In this document: one piece after another, positions 11,191 to 23,550 of the stretch | How the letters are laid out: each line of letters starts with the position of its first letter | Numbering within the stretch: position 1 is the first letter of the stretch | Assembly: GCF_041146395.1 (NCBI RefSeq) | Contig: NC_090997.1 | Span: 32,901,501 to 32,965,500, forward strand | Direction of reading: 5' to 3' | DNA length: 64,000 nt | From: Eulemur rufifrons | Taxonomy: Eukaryota; Chordata; Mammalia; Primates; Lemuridae | Translations under genes and position numbers: made by a program | Notes under the pieces: generated by a model | Told to the model about the DNA's origin: nothing | Seen by the model: only the letters and a program-made list of their open reading frames with translations | Databases searched by the model: none

Positions 11191-11557
11191 AATATAAAGA
11201 AAGTAAAAACTTCCTGTTTTGTGTCCTAAAAAGGAAGTTTTAATAATGTTAAGAGCAGGACCATTTTCCTATTCAGATCAGTAATGATTGGTATAGAAGT
11301 AAGGCCAGCCTCATATCTATTGCAAAGACTCAAGGTGTGGTCAGAACAGATGCAATAACAGCCATTTGGAAGTACATGGTTCCTGAAATAAATGGAGAAA
11401 ATCTATTTCTCCACTGCATCTTTTCTGTGTATATTTATTGCATGTGGTCTAGGGAAATGTGAATTATGTAAGCACATAAAGATATGCATAGAAGATGTTA
11501 AATAGGACTGTTCTCAAAGTCCTGGAACCTGTGAGAGTACTTTGAAGTTGCAGACTG
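11191..11557. other. Unassigned non-coding segment
   Basis: No gene or named repeat recognised between the TG repeat and the MIR. Confidence 0.45.
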
Positions 11558-11804
11558 TATACTTTAGTCATTAAAAACTTGGGCTTTAGAACAAGACTGT
11601 CTGGGTTTGAATCCTGGTTGCCCCTGTTCCTGATATAATCTTTATCAGATTTCATAAACTTCTTTGTTTTGGAATTCCTTCATCTGTAAAATGTGATTGT
11701 CATGAGGATTAAATGAGTTAATACATATAACATGATAAAAATGGTTTCTGGCATGTAAAGTTTAGCTGTGAGGTCATGATAATCATTGTGATGATGATAA
11801 TGTT
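11558..11804 (+). mobile_element. MIR SINE, sense, nearly full length
   Basis: The tRNA-like head contains a B-box-like GGTTTGAATCC (11605-11615). It is followed by the conserved core with TTCCTTCATCTGTAAAATG, GAGGATTAAATGAGTTAATA and a GGCATGTAAAG tail region. Divergence is high but order and spacing are good. Confidence 0.9.
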
Positions 11805-11984
11805 AGGGGTCAAAGCTGATGAAATAAAGGCCAGTGCATGACCCATATTTTAAAGAAAATATCCAGCAATTTTATCTAGGCACCCCTAGAGCTCATTTAG
11901 AGAGAGGTCTGGCCTTATAAGCTCCAGAACTGGCTTTGTAAACTCCAGCTACCAACTTAAAACTCTTTGTGTTCTTCCATAGAC

Positions 11985-12360
11985 ATAGGTATATTAGTTA
12001 GGATACCTCTGGGTACTGGAGCAGAAAACAGAACAGGCTTAATGCAACAGTGGTTTATTTCTTCTGCAAAATCCGCGTGTGTGTTATTGGTCAGAAGATG
12101 GATTTCCTCTATGGAGTCAGTTATGAACCAAATCTCCTTGCAGGCTGTATCTTTACTATCCCAGAGGATCGAAGTCCTCTGCTTCCAACTGCCAGAAAGA
12201 GAAAGAGAGAGCAGAGAGAAGTCACCAGCTTCTTAAAAGCCTGGGACTGAAGGAGCTACATCACCTCCATTCATATTCCATTTGATAAGATCAAGTTGCA
12301 TGGTCCTGCCTGCATGTCAGTGGGGCTGGGAAACACAGTCCCCGAATGGGTTATGGTCTC
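11985..12360 (-). repeat. Ancient mammal-wide repeat, family unresolved
   Basis: TTAGTTAGGATACCTCTGGG, a GCAACAGTGGTTTATTTCTT block and AAGTTGCATGGTCCTGCCTG resemble a common class of old interspersed repeats. That class starts near a TAGG-GC(A)ACAG-like end and carries a TTTATT box. The orientation is a guess, and frames at 11967-12250 are incidental. Confidence 0.4.
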
Positions 12361-13165
12361 TTACAGACACATGCACACTTTGAAAGGCGAGCATGCATTT
12401 TCATAGACAGCTAGCTCTCCTCTCAAAAAGAGAAGAGGGAGAGAAGTTTGAAGAGGAACTTGTGAATTGCACAAAGGGGACAGCAGGCATCTCATCTTTG
12501 ACTAAATGCCTATTAAGCTGTAGAGCTGGCAGAGCCACCCTAACACATCCCCCGAGACAGAGGAGAGGGAGAACTTGGGGTTTGTTCCCTGGAATTAGAG
12601 GGCCAAATGTGAACATGAACACTGGTGCTTATTTCTCATCTGGTGATTTTATAAGACAGAAAGAAGCCTTACTAGAGCAACTGAATCAGTGGAGTATGTG
12701 ACAACTCTGGTGTAGGATACATGAGAAGAACATGGGGACAAGCTCCCAATCCATCATGAGGTCCACACAAGGACCTCAGGAATTGCAATGTCTCTGTAAG
12801 AAAGTGCATGAAAGTTAGAGGAAGAGGCAGAAGTTATGCAGTTGTTTAGGCAACTGCTGATTAGACAGGTGATGTCCTACTCAGAGCCGGGTTTGGAGGC
12901 ATAGATCTCTGGTGTAGCCTAGAGGATGTGGTTGGTCCTCTCTGAAGGGTTCCTCAGTAGAAGAGAGGTCATGGTGAAGCAGAAGAGTGCCCCTAAGAAA
13001 TCGTGCCTAACGTGTATGCAAAGACCCTCATATTGGTGGAGACCTCAAGGAGTAGAAAGATCAAGCCTGAGCTGTGGGGAAGAAGAAATATGAGAGTCTA
13101 ATTTAAAATGAGAAGAGTTGAATGAGCCTACTCTAAAAGGGATACAGGATCTTCCAGAGATAACA
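12361..13165. other. Unassigned non-coding segment
   Basis: Moderate G+C, many AGAG-type purine patches. The frame at 12393-12701 (102 codons) has no recognised domain. Nothing specific is seen. Confidence 0.4.
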
Positions 13166-13358
13166 CTAGCAGGGGGCCCCAACCTATGGTGAGCTGTATA
13201 ATTATTTCATCATATATTACAATGTAATAATAATAGAAATAAAGTGCACGATAAATGTAATGCGCTTGACTCATCCCAAAACCATGCCTCCCACTCCCCG
13301 GTCTGTGGAAAAATCCATGAAGACAGTCCCTGGTGCTAAAAAGGTTACAGACTGCTGC
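13166..13358 (-). mobile_element. MER1-type hAT-Charlie relic
   Basis: In reverse complement the segment starts CAGCAGTCTGTAACCTTTTT, the decayed form of the MER1 5' end. It continues with a CCACAGACCGGGG-type block, the GCGCATTACATTTATCGTGC stretch, and TTATTATTACATTGTAATAT. These are distinctive of MER1 (non-autonomous Charlie) elements. Internal deletion removes most of the 3' half. The frame at 13128-13514 runs through it by chance. Confidence 0.85.
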
Positions 13359-13985
13359 ATTAAAGGGACTAAAAAAAGAAATTCTGCAGATTACAGTGAT
13401 AAGGAAAAGAACCCCCAACATATCATGTATGTGTCCATCAAGACGAGACTGCAGAGGAAACAGGTTTCCTAAACACATGGATATAAAAGCTGGAACCTGA
13501 GCTAGAAGCACCACTTCCTCTCTAGTTTGTTTGAATCGATTGGCTCCCGTGAGGCTAATCCATTGACTCAGGTCTGCAGCGCAGGTTCACCACAGGGAGG
13601 AAGGTGACTTGTGTGCCTGTTGAGCTTTGGAAGGTTTCAGAGCCCAGGTGTTGCTGTGGGGCACTCATAACTGAGTGCATCAAAGTGGGAGGGAGGGAGG
13701 AGACAGTTTTCTTCTTCCACATGGCATTGAGAGCCTTGGTGCTGGTAGGATTGACAGCTGCTCTTTGGAGCAGCAGAGCCCAGGGAGAATCCTGGGAATT
13801 TAAATATTTAAGAAGTACTTTTTAGGGACCAGGATCTCTTTTATGAGCAAATGAAGGCTTAAAGCTAATGAAATTCTGTTTATTGGTTTAAATGTTGTCA
13901 TTCTCATCTACAAACTAGTAAGACCAGTGGACATGTGGGTTTCAAGGATGAATAATTAAGAATAACATTTATTTATTCATTCATT
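13359..13985. other. Unassigned non-coding segment
   Basis: No repeat or exon recognised. The frame at 13604-13825 has a hydrophobic stretch (MALRALVLVGLTAALW) that looks like a signal peptide. Nothing else supports a gene. Confidence 0.4.
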
Positions 13986-13989
13986 TTTA

Positions 13990-14302
13990 TTAAAAAGGGG
14001 GGAGGCTAAAGAGAGAATGGTTCATGGGTACAAAAATACAGTTAGAAAGAATGAACAATATTTGATAGCACAATGAAGTGACTGTAATCAGTGATAAATT
14101 AGAATATACCTTAAAATAGCTAAAAGAATGGAATTGGAATGTTCCTAACACAAAGCAGTGATAAATGCCTGAGGTGATGGTACTCCATTACCCTGATTTG
14201 ATTAATACACATTATATGCCTATATCAAAGCATCACATGTACCCTTTAAATATATACAACTATTATGTACTCATAATTATTAAAAATTAAAAAAATATAT
14301 TG
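13990..14302 (+). mobile_element. L1 3'UTR (L1MA/L1MB-like), sense
   Basis: GGTTCATGGGTACAAAAATA and AGTTAGAAAGAATGAACAAT open the segment. TTTGATAGCACAATGAAGTG, ACACAAAGCAGTGATAAATG, CATCACATGTACCCTTTAAA and CAACTATTATGTACTCATAA follow in order, ending in an A-rich tail near 14285-14302. This is the terminal ~310 bp of an old L1, with no coding part. Confidence 0.92.
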
Positions 14303-17300
14303 AATAGCTACTAGTGTTATGCACTATGCTAAATGCTGAGCCTACAATCGAGAGTAAAATATCCATGCTCTCCCCGGCTAAACTTGTGAAAACAGGTACA
14401 GGGAGCTTTAAATGGGCACCCAATCTGGTCTGAGGATAAAAGAGGACAGTTCACGGGAGTGACAAAAACGCTCAGTGTGTTAGGGTAACAGTAAACAGTG
14501 TTTCTCATGTTCAGAATTTCCCTTAATGTTTTTTTAATACTCCTTTCATAATAAATAATAATCATAAAAAGAAAGAAATTAAGAATCTTGGCACAGTGAA
14601 CCAAATGGATAATGGCTTTAAAAGAACCTCATGTTTCTCCTTATAGTCCAAGTAAATTAAAAATCATTTAACTCTCTGGTAAAAGGTCTTCATCACCTCA
14701 TTTTTAGTTTCACTGCTGAATCTAGAGAGCATCTTCCATTTGTTCATTTCCCCTTTCTTTTATTTCATTTCATGCTGAGTCTCACGATATCCTGTTCATT
14801 TCCTCTTGAAATAAATCACCTTAAAGATTTTTTCTTGGTCTATGCTGTAATTTCAAAATCCTTAAGTAGTTTCAGAGGAAGAATATTAAATAAAGTTGTA
14901 GATCTGTCGTCCTTCCTTGTTACATGCTGAAAAGTTAAGAAAAAGATAGCTGTAGTGGCTTTTAAGGAATAAATCAAGTTGTTATCTGAGGAACTCAATA
15001 GGCAGAAGTGCTTTGAAAGCAAATGATGAGTCTCTCATGATTCTCAAGTAAAGTCTGAGAAAGTAGATTTAGATGCCCAGGTGGACTGCGGAAGAAGCTG
15101 AAAAGGTTTGATACATGCATTCATGCTGAGCATGAATTAAAGCATCCCCAATTCACATCTATTCTTCTCTCTCTCTCTCTCTCTCACTCTCTCTCTCTCC
15201 CCACACAGGGATTCAAGATGTATAGCCACAAAAAGACATTGAACATTTCTAACTAGTCTGTAGACTGAGTATAGACTAAAAACCCAGAATTATTAATAAA
15301 TGTAGACTTTAATATTAACTGAAACACTAAAGAAGTTAGTGATGTAAAATTTTCCTTCAGAAAATGAGTTTTCTGTTCATTTCAGTATAATAGCAATGAG
15401 CAGTCCACCTCAGTAAGGTATACATGAGTGGCCTAGCTTCATGATATACATATCAATCTAATTGCAAGAATATTTAAAAATAGTAAGGTCAAAGAGTAGT
15501 ATTCTAATGGATTCACTTACATACTTGAATTAAGGAAGCTCTCAAAATTTGCATAATCTCAGACTGATTTCTGTCTACTTCAGGTCAGAGTCTCCGACAG
15601 TGGCTGTCACTAGGGAAGTGGGACTTTTGATCATGATTTCAAAGTGTAGAATAAAATGTGGAGTGAAGAAGTAAAAGAAATACAGAAAAGGAAAAAAGAC
15701 TAGGAGGTTCATTCCCTCCATGCTGACCAGATAAAAATGCATGAATGTTGTATAGATTGTATTTGCTCATTATGAAACAACTATTTTGCTGTCTAAACAA
15801 AATAGTCTTTTTTTTTTCTGAATTGGGTTTTGCGCCAAATAAAATTTTCGTATCACTTCAAAGCTTCCATTTGATAATCTAAATTCAAGCATTTATATAA
15901 AGGAGCTATATATTTTATAGACGAATTTCTGTGCTTGTGTGTTAGGCAAAAGATCTCTGCTCAGGACACCTATTTGGTCAAAAATATGATAAGACATATT
16001 TAGGCAGGGAGAGAACTAACTAAAACATAATAAAAATTATAAAAGTAAAAAAACATTTGAACTTGCAAAAATGGACTTATATGTATGTGTAACACAGTTT
16101 TTAAAATACAGAAATTTTTACATGGCTTTTTTTTCACTTAACATGGTATCAAGAGCATTTTATTAAGTCTCAACCTTAACTACTTTTTTAGTGTGCGTAT
16201 TTTTTTTTCAAATTTGGTATATAGCTGCAAGCGTAAGCTGGGTTTGGGGAACATGAGGGTGTATGGTAACTTGCCAAGACATTTCTGTTAATTGGTTTGT
16301 TGGTCACTGTTAGGATCTTGAGAAATAAGGTGAAGATTGACAGATGGAAACCCAAAACATTGGCAAAGTTAAAGTTTGTACTTCATGAGAGATAAATAGT
16401 CCTGCTAACTAACTCTCAGAGAGACTTGCTCTATTTGTAATCCTGGAGCCTGGTGGGTCCCCCAGCATGGGGAGCAGAGGTAGCACAGAAGGGTGAAGGA
16501 GCAGAGGGCCTCTCTCTCCCAAAGACGATGGAGGGTGAAACTGAACTCAGCATGCACAATTTACTCTTAAATTCCCAGTATGATAAATTACTCTACTTCC
16601 CAGGGGAAAGGGAGTAAAGGGACAGAAAAAGGGCAGGTGTGTTTAGGAAAAATCCCTCCTTATAGAAACCAGAACAGCTGAGAAAATGTGTTTCTCTCTA
16701 GCAGAAATGACTCCTTAATCCCTTTGGATTTTTTCATTTAACACTCTTGGTGGCTTTAGCACATGGTTCAAGGTGGCTTTGAGAGATTAAGCATCAAAAA
16801 TTTAAGATGGGTAATGCAGTGCAATTGGTAGCACTGTTTTGTATTACTTTAAATCTTCATGTTTTCTTTTGGGTCCTACGCCCAGAGCTGTGTTAATATG
16901 CTTGAATGTTTTAAGCTTATTATAACTAGCTACAACTGATAAGAATTGTTGACAAATAAGCCACTAAGATCCACATACTTTACTTCAAATGGTCTAGTTC
17001 CACAAACAAATCAATTATGCTTTGTCTTACCCTACTGGTGTTTGTTCAAATATATCAGTTACATCATTGTTCCGAATTTTACATGCTAGATTTTATTCTA
17101 CACACGAATTAAAGACGTTTCTTAGTTTTTAGAAGCATGGGAAATGTGGTATTCATATAAATACAAACAATAAAATTCCTTTAGAAGTTTACTTTTCTGT
17201 CACTATATGTATACATACACACACATATATAATATAGGCTCCTAATTGTATTGTCTACCATGAGGATCAAAGGGTGTATGATTGTTTTTAGTAAGAAAAG

Positions 17301-18144
17301 CAATTAACGAGAGATCTCAAAGTTAAACTGTCTCTAGATAGGCCAAATTAAAAAATTGTTTTTACAAAACTTACAAATCTTAGTTTTCAAAATGATACTG
17401 AACAAACATGACTAAAGTACAAATATGATAGGTATTATCACCTCAATTCTTGCTGATTTCTATTAAACAAGTTTAAAAACAAATGCATAGAGAATTTTAA
17501 ATGAAATCTTATGAGCTAGGAGTCTTAGCAAGAATCTTTTGCCATTTAGTGATTTGGTGGCCTTTGTAGATTTCTTACGATTTGGGTGAGGAGGGGAAGT
17601 GTTCTTGGCTGAGGTCTGTGAGTACATGCAGGGACTGAGAGGGCCTGATCAGAATTCCAAAATAAGTCTGCATCTATAGCATGCACAAATCAGGGCCGAC
17701 TTGGAATTGAGGCTGATTTCCCTTGATTTCTAGAAAGGTGTCAGGGTGCCCTCTTGGGCCCTGGTGAAAAACTTTTTCTCACACTTTCTTGAATTCTCTG
17801 GTCCCTCAAGTCAGAAACCTCAGAGGCCATTGGCAAGGTGTCAGCCAGCTGAAGTGGAGCCTGTGAAGTGATAGCAAGGTTATGACTGACTCAAGTCTGA
17901 TTTGCCGGTAATTGCCAATCTACCTCCAACTGTCCACTGGGCCATTTCTAACCACTGTGACATTACCATGCTGGCCTCCCCGTCTCCACAATAAGAACAT
18001 CTTACAGCTGCTTTAATGACAGATTGAACTTGTATTGTGACTCTTCTGGCAATAATGTTAATAATAAGGTTCCTTAGCTAAACCAGACTGTTTCTTGAAG
18101 TGCCTTCAAATCACATCATGTCATTTGTTGCTTTAGCTATACAG
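14303..18144. other. Long unassigned non-coding segment
   Basis: Mostly AT-rich. A TC microsatellite lies at 15165-15200, and a short TA/CA patch at 17205-17235. The 16440-16700 stretch is purine-rich. No exon, RNA gene or confident transposon is seen. Confidence 0.45.
15165..15200. repeat. (TC)n microsatellite
   Basis: A TC run with one CA interruption. The complementary strand is a purine tract, which can adopt triplex structure. Confidence 0.93.
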
Positions 18145-18320
18145 ACTGTAGAATCTCAGGGTTACAAGAACACTATAGATTATCTAATGTAAGCTATTTG
18201 TTCTGTCAACAAGGAAATGAAGAATTAGGACTAATGCAACACAGTTTAAAAACCACAAGATTTGAATTTAGAACCTGTTATTTTGAACTCTAGTTGAATT
18301 GTTTCCATTATACAATGTTT
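18145..18320 (-). mobile_element. Ancient MIR-like SINE, antisense (weak)
   Basis: TAGAATCTCAGGGTTACAAG, TAGATTATCTAATGTAAGC and AACAAGGAAATGAAGAATTA fit the pattern of old SINEs. These carry a degenerate 'CATTTTACAGATGAGGAAACTG'-type centre. The tRNA-like end is GATTTGAATTTAGAACC. Heavily decayed. Confidence 0.45.
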
Positions 18321-18324
18321 ACAA

Positions 18325-18475
18325 CAAATATGGGAATGAGTCAGGACAGGTATTACTCCTATTACAGATAAAGCTATTGAAGATCATGAAGGTTAAGTAA
18401 CTTACACAAGAGCACATGAATAAGTCAGGACAGAGCTAGAAAGGAACTCAGTTTCCGTGACTTCCAGTTAGTAAT
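18325..18475 (-). mobile_element. MIR SINE, antisense
   Basis: TATTACTCCTATTACAGATA, GGTTAAGTAACTTACACAAG and CAGAGCTAGAAAGGAACTCAG are in the order expected for a reversed MIR core and tRNA-like end. Confidence 0.8.
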
Positions 18476-18632
18476 TTTTACATGCACACATGCATGAAGA
18501 TAAAGTCAGAAACCAAGACACAAATCGGTCACTGACCAATTAGTCAACTATTGATCAAACATTGAGTGACAGGCACTTTCCTGTTCAGTAGGGATATTGT
18601 TGAACAGGATGGAGTGTACGTGATTTCCAGGG

Positions 18633-19178
18633 TGTAGTAGCCAGCACTAAGGTGTCTCCCCAGTGATTTTTGCCTCCTGGAGTATTTAATGCCCTTGTCT
18701 AGTCACTTCTCACCCTGAATAGGGATGACCTGTGTAATCAATAGGGCAATGTTGGAATGACCGTGTGTTACCTTCAAGACTAGATCATAAAATATATTGT
18801 GGCTTCTGTCTTGCTTTCTCTTGAATCACTTGCTCTCAGGGAATTCAGCTGCCATATTCTAAGGGTGTTCCAACAGCCCTATGGAGAAATTCGCATGCAA
18901 AAACTTGAGACTGGTGTTTGATTGCCAGCATATACCTGCCAGCCATGTATATCAGCCACCTTGAAATCAGATTTTCTAGCCCCAGTCGAGCTTTCAGATG
19001 ACTGCAGCCCTGGCTGATATCTACCTACAACCTCACATGAGACCCTGAGCCAGAACAATCCAGCTAAGCCATTCCCAAATTCCTAACTCACAAAAACTAT
19101 GCAAGAGAATAAATGTTTGTTGTTTTAAGCTGCTAAGTTTTGGATAATTTATCATGCAGCAATTGATAATTAATATAG
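18633..19178 (+). mobile_element. MLT1 LTR (ERVL-MaLR), near full length, sense
   Basis: The segment follows the MLT1 LTR from end to end. It starts TGTAGTAGCCAGC, then AATGCCCTTGTCTAGTC, ATAGGGATGACCTGTGTAA, TGACTGCAGCCCTGGC and GAGACCCTGAGCCAGAAC. A polyadenylation signal AATAAA lies in AGAGAATAAATGTTTGTTG, and the end reads TTGATAATTAATATA. It is a solitary LTR of a non-coding MaLR element; no internal region is adjacent. Such LTRs once held promoter and poly-A signals, but this copy is old and mutated. Confidence 0.93.
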
Positions 19179-19239
19179 AGGAAGTGAAAACACACACACA
19201 TAAATTAATAAATAGAATAATTTCAAATGTCCATCAGTG

Positions 19240-19930
19240 TTATGAAGAAGATAAAATAGGACAATGTGACAGAGGGATGAGGAGGAGATGCTTTCCTAAG
19301 CAGGGGAAGGGAAAGCCTCTCTGAGGAAGTAACATTTAAGTTGAGAAAAGACTGAGTATAAAGAGGCAGCCCTGGAAAGATCTGGAGGAAAAGAAACACC
19401 AAAACAAGCAGAAGTAGGTGCAAAGGCCCTGAGTTAGGAAGAAGATTGGCATGTTTCAAGGACAGGACGAAAGTCAATTTGGCTGGAGTATGAATTAGGT
19501 GAATTAGGGAGAAAGTTGAGAGAGGTAAAGTAAGAGATATTGGCAGGGCTAAGTCACAAAAGCCTTGCAGGTCACAGGAAGCCAGTGGAGGATGTGTAGG
19601 CAGAGGAGACATCTGATCTGATTTATGCTTTAGAACGATCTCTCTGGTTGCTGTCTAGGCACTGGACAGTTGGAGGGTGGGAATGTGCACAGGAAGACCA
19701 ATTAGAGGCTGCTGCAGTTGTTCTAAAGAAAGTTCCCAGTGGAACTGGGGTAGCAGCAGTGGAAGCTGTAAGAGTGAGTTGGGCTTGGGATATATTTTCA
19801 AGCCAGGGCTGGCAAGACCTGCTGATGGAATGGGTATGCGGTGTGAGGGAAAGTGGAATCAAGGACAACTCGGCTGTGAGACCTGTGGTGGAGAAACCAC
19901 TCTTGGCCTTGGGTTTTTCACATGCAAACA
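19240..19930 (-). mobile_element. L2 LINE, ORF2 3' end, antisense
   Basis: Reverse-strand frames at 19623-20000 and 19223-19612 read as the C-terminal part of the L2 reverse transcriptase. The first includes LTPHTHSISRSCQPWLENIS and a TASTAATPV-like stretch. The second includes LPISLTLPLSTFSLIHLIHT-like, degraded positions. On the plus strand, GTGCAAAGGCCCTGAGTTAG and ATCTGATCTGATTTATGCTT are classic L2 phrases. Frameshift and stops make it a fossil. L2 is a pre-eutherian LINE and the partner of MIR. Confidence 0.88.
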
Positions 19931-21624
19931 AAAAATGGGTAATAACTGGCTCTATCCTTGTGATATGACACACTCTATGGGAAATGTCTTTAAAAAGCAT
20001 TCAGCATGCTGTAACTTCAAGAAATTCTTACTTCTAATGACCTCACTCAAGTTCAGCTGTTTTGTTTAGGAAAGACAGCAAATAGTGGCACAAACCTGGC
20101 TGGGGAGATGAACTTATGATTCAAAAGGGGTCCCTACTAGGAAAAAAGCAGTAACAACTGCAGTATGAAACGTATATTTTCCCTAGAGTGGTGAAGTTTG
20201 AGTCTGGTATTCGGATCATATTCCTTAAAGTAGAAAATATTGTTCACAGAAATAAATTTTCTTTCCTTCAGAGGAAGAAATAAGTATAGGATTACAATTA
20301 CTCTTTTCTCTTAAATTTTTGTGTCTTATTGGAGACTTTTATTTAAGAGTTTCTGGGCATCTGTTATATTTACCACTTTATGAAGATAATAATAAAAAGC
20401 AGCTTATTTCTCAATTGTTACATTCTTTTCCCCTAGGAAATACGGTCCTAAAAAATATTAAAATCAAAAGGCAGTTTTCAGTGTAATACAATCAAGCCCA
20501 GGAATTAAGTACCTATTTTTAATGTCATCATATATTTTAAAGAATGTCATATTATGATTTAAAAATGATAAGGTAGACAACTATGTGTACTGTTTATGTT
20601 TGGGAAACTCATAGTCCTGTTACATTTCATCCCAGGAGGGAAAGACCAGCACGGGGCAGTCTAGCCCTATAATGTTACAGTTCCATGACATACTCTGTAT
20701 CAGCTGTTCTCTCACTCATTCGCACACACAGACCCTAGCTACTTAATATACAGTTAAGCACATTCTCTAAAACAAAATGAAAATTCATTCAAATGCTGAA
20801 CAGATGTGAATAAAAAGAAGAGGGTAGTTTAAAAATATTTCTGTTGCTATCAGCAATTATTTTGTCCCATGAATGGCATGGGCTATTGGTGTAGAATGTG
20901 AATAAAGCTGGTTTGGCTACTGTGGAAGTTGAAACAATAGCAAGTTTCCCATTTTCAGTCCATGAGATTGTTTATTGAAATTTTCATTATGTCTCTCAAA
21001 CTATATTTTAAAGAAAGCATAAAATTAAATGGAAAATAGTTTATATAGACCAGAAAATGATTTTGTTCTACACATTCCCATAGATATGACCATATACAAA
21101 ATGTTACAAAAGCTGCTTTTTAAAACTCTTGTTGTTGAAATATTTCCTAAGCCTGAAAATAACTGTATTGCTGTCTTTATTGAGGCAAAAATTTCCTTGG
21201 AACCATATTCAAACAGACACTTTAAATTAAATAATTAGAAATTGGTTTGCTCTTATAAGGTACTGTTTTATTTAAATACTACTATTAGCTTACTGGAAAA
21301 TTATAAAACATAAATGTATTCTAGCAAATTGATTGCATATACCAGTGATTTGACAATTCAAAATAATATGAAGACATCCAATGGGTTGAATTTTCTAAGC
21401 ACAAAATCTTTATGAATAGGCACATGGTTTTATAAGAAGTCCAACCAAATGGAATGTCAACCAACTGCAGGGAAAGATCAAAATGATGATCAAAGGAAAA
21501 GGAAGTGAATACTATACTTGAAATTAAAACATGATTCTAATAGAAAAACTAGGCTCAGAAACAATGACACTGAGCTGTGTATATACCTAACTTACACAGA
21601 AAAGAAAATATTGTATAACAGAAC
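19931..21624. other. Unassigned non-coding segment
   Basis: AT-rich DNA without a recognised repeat. The frame at 21029-21238 has no domain signature. Nothing specific is seen. Confidence 0.45.
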
Positions 21625-22040
21625 TGTATTACTCAGGTTCCCCAGAGAAACAAAACCAATTGAATGTGTGTATTTAGAGAGTGATTTATTTTAAGCAATT
21701 GAGTCAATGGGATTGTAGAGGCTAACAAGTCCAAAATCTGCAGGATAGACCAGCAGCCTAGAAACCCAGAAAAAAGTTGATATTGGAGTTTGAATCTAAA
21801 GGCAGTCTACTCACAGAATTTCCCCTTCTTTGGGCGAGGTCAGTTCTTTTCTCCAGACCTTTAATGATTGAATGTGGCTCACCCACATCATGCAGAGTAA
21901 TCTGCTTTACTCAAAGCCTACTGTTTTAAATGTTAATCTCATGTAAAAAACAAATATCTTCGCAGCAACATCTGGATGTGTTTGACCAAACATCTGGGTA
22001 CTGTGGCTTAACCAAGTTGACACATAATATTAACTATCAC
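21625..22040 (+). mobile_element. Old LTR-like interspersed repeat, family unresolved
   Basis: CAGGTTCCCCAGAGAAACAA, GAGAGTGATTTATTTTAAGC, AATCTGCTTTACTCAAAGCC, AATGTTAATCTCATGTAAAA, TGTTTGACCAAACATCTGGG and AAGTTGACACATAATATTAA form the ordered signature of a very common mammalian repeat. That repeat begins with a TCTCCAGAGAAACAGAACCA-type block. Repeat identity is firm; the class (probably LTR) and name are not. Confidence 0.75.
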
Positions 22041-22044
22041 AAGA

Positions 22045-22225
22045 AGATGGTAAATAAGTTACTCTCATGCATTGATGGTGGGTATATTAACTCTTCAACA
22101 ATTCTGGAAAACAATTGGGACGTTCTATCAAGTTTTGAAATGTTTATAGTCATTTTTTTAACCAAATAATTTCATTTCTATTCTATGGAAATAAATCTAA
22201 ATGCAGACACAAAGAGCATAAACCA
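22045..22225 (+). mobile_element. L1M fragment, late ORF2, sense
   Basis: CATTGATGGTGGGTATATTA, AATTCTGGAAAACAATTGGG, ATTTCATTTCTATTCTATGG and AAATGCAGACACAAAGAGC correspond to distal ORF2 of old L1s. The next fragment begins upstream of this position in the L1 model, so the two are separate pieces. Confidence 0.75.
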
Positions 22226-23550
22226 TAAAAGAAAAGTTTTCTAAATGCAATATATTAAAATTAAAAATCTGTGCAACATTAGATGCCATACACAAAATTA
22301 AAAATAAGCCATCAGCAAAGAAAAGATACTTGGAACACATACAGCCGATGAAAGATTAGTAGCCAGAATACCTGGGGAACTCTTAGACTCCTACAATCAA
22401 TGAGAAAAATATTTAAAATCTTATGGAAATACAAGCAAAAGTTAACAGGTAAGTTCTTGGAAGAAGACAACTGAATGGCTAGCAATCAGTTGAAAGGATG
22501 TTCAGTCTAACTTGTAATCAGAAAAATGCAAAGTAAGACAAGTCACTTTTCATACTATCAGAAAGACAAAAATTAAATGTTTAACAATGCCAACTGTTAG
22601 TAAGAGTAGAAACTGGTATAACCACATTGGAGAATATTTTGTCAATAGCTAGAACAACTCAAGATGTGTATACCTTAAAATTTTAAAATTCTACTCCTAT
22701 GTCTATATAACCTAGTGAAATTCTGGCACATGAACATATGTATGCACAAGGACTATGTATTGTTTGTAGTATTGTTTATAAGTTCAGAAAAGAGCAAATA
22801 ATTTAAATATCCACCAGCAGAAAAATCAATAAATCTTGATGTAGTTATTATAGCAAATAGAATATTGTATGATAGTTTAAATTTAAAAAACTATATTCAT
22901 ATTTATTACCACAGATTGATTATGAAAATGTCAAGTGAAAAAAGCAAGTTACAAAATTATATGTATAGCATGATTTCCTTTATGCCAACTTTAAACACAT
23001 TTAATTGAGAAATTCAACTAAATCTTTAAGAAATCATAATACTATGTTATATTATTATATACTGTACAATACTTTACCGTACTATACTATACTATACATG
23101 CATATGTAGTAAAATTATTTTTTAAAATGAAGTGAAGCATCCCCCAACCTTAAAATATTGTTTATTTCTACAAAGATTGTGAGGGCAGTGGGTGGGTATG
23201 TGTGCATGTGGGTACGCATACACGTGCAAAAAGAAGAGAGGTACAAAAGGGATTTAACTGGATATGTACTATTTTATTTCTTAAAGCAAAAAAATTAAAC
23301 AATTATGGCAAAGTAATATGTTAAGAATGTACAATACCAAGAGTGAACCCTACTATAAACTACGGACCCTGGGTGACAATGACGCACAATGTAGGTCCAT
23401 GGATGGTACCATATGTACCACTCTGGTGCTGGATGTTGATAGTGGGGGAGGCTGTATAAGTGTTGGGGGAGGGAGTATATGGAAACTATGTGCTTTCCGC
23501 TTAATTTTGCTGTGAACCTAAAACTGCTCTAAAAATAGCTTATAGATTTA
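22226..23550 (+). mobile_element. L1M element, ORF2 3' end and 3'UTR, sense
   Basis: It starts at ACCATAAAAGAAAAG in ORF2 and proceeds through CATCAGCAAAGAAAAGATAC, AACTCTTAGACTCCTACAAT and GTTTATAAGTTCAGAAAAGA to the 3'UTR. The 3' end holds CAATACCAAGAGTGAACCCT, GTACCACTCTGGTGCTGGA, GGGGGAGGCTGTATAAG and GCTGTGAACCTAAAACTGC, a clear L1M-type terminus. The frame is broken throughout. A small TACTA-rich patch lies at 23070-23100. Confidence 0.9.

Noticed and set aside
11605..11615. B-box-like GGTTTGAATCC as a tRNA gene
   Set aside because: It is the tRNA-derived head of a MIR; no cloverleaf is present.
19623..20000. The 125-codon minus frame as a host gene
   Set aside because: Its residues match the L2 reverse-transcriptase C-terminal region; it is a LINE fossil.
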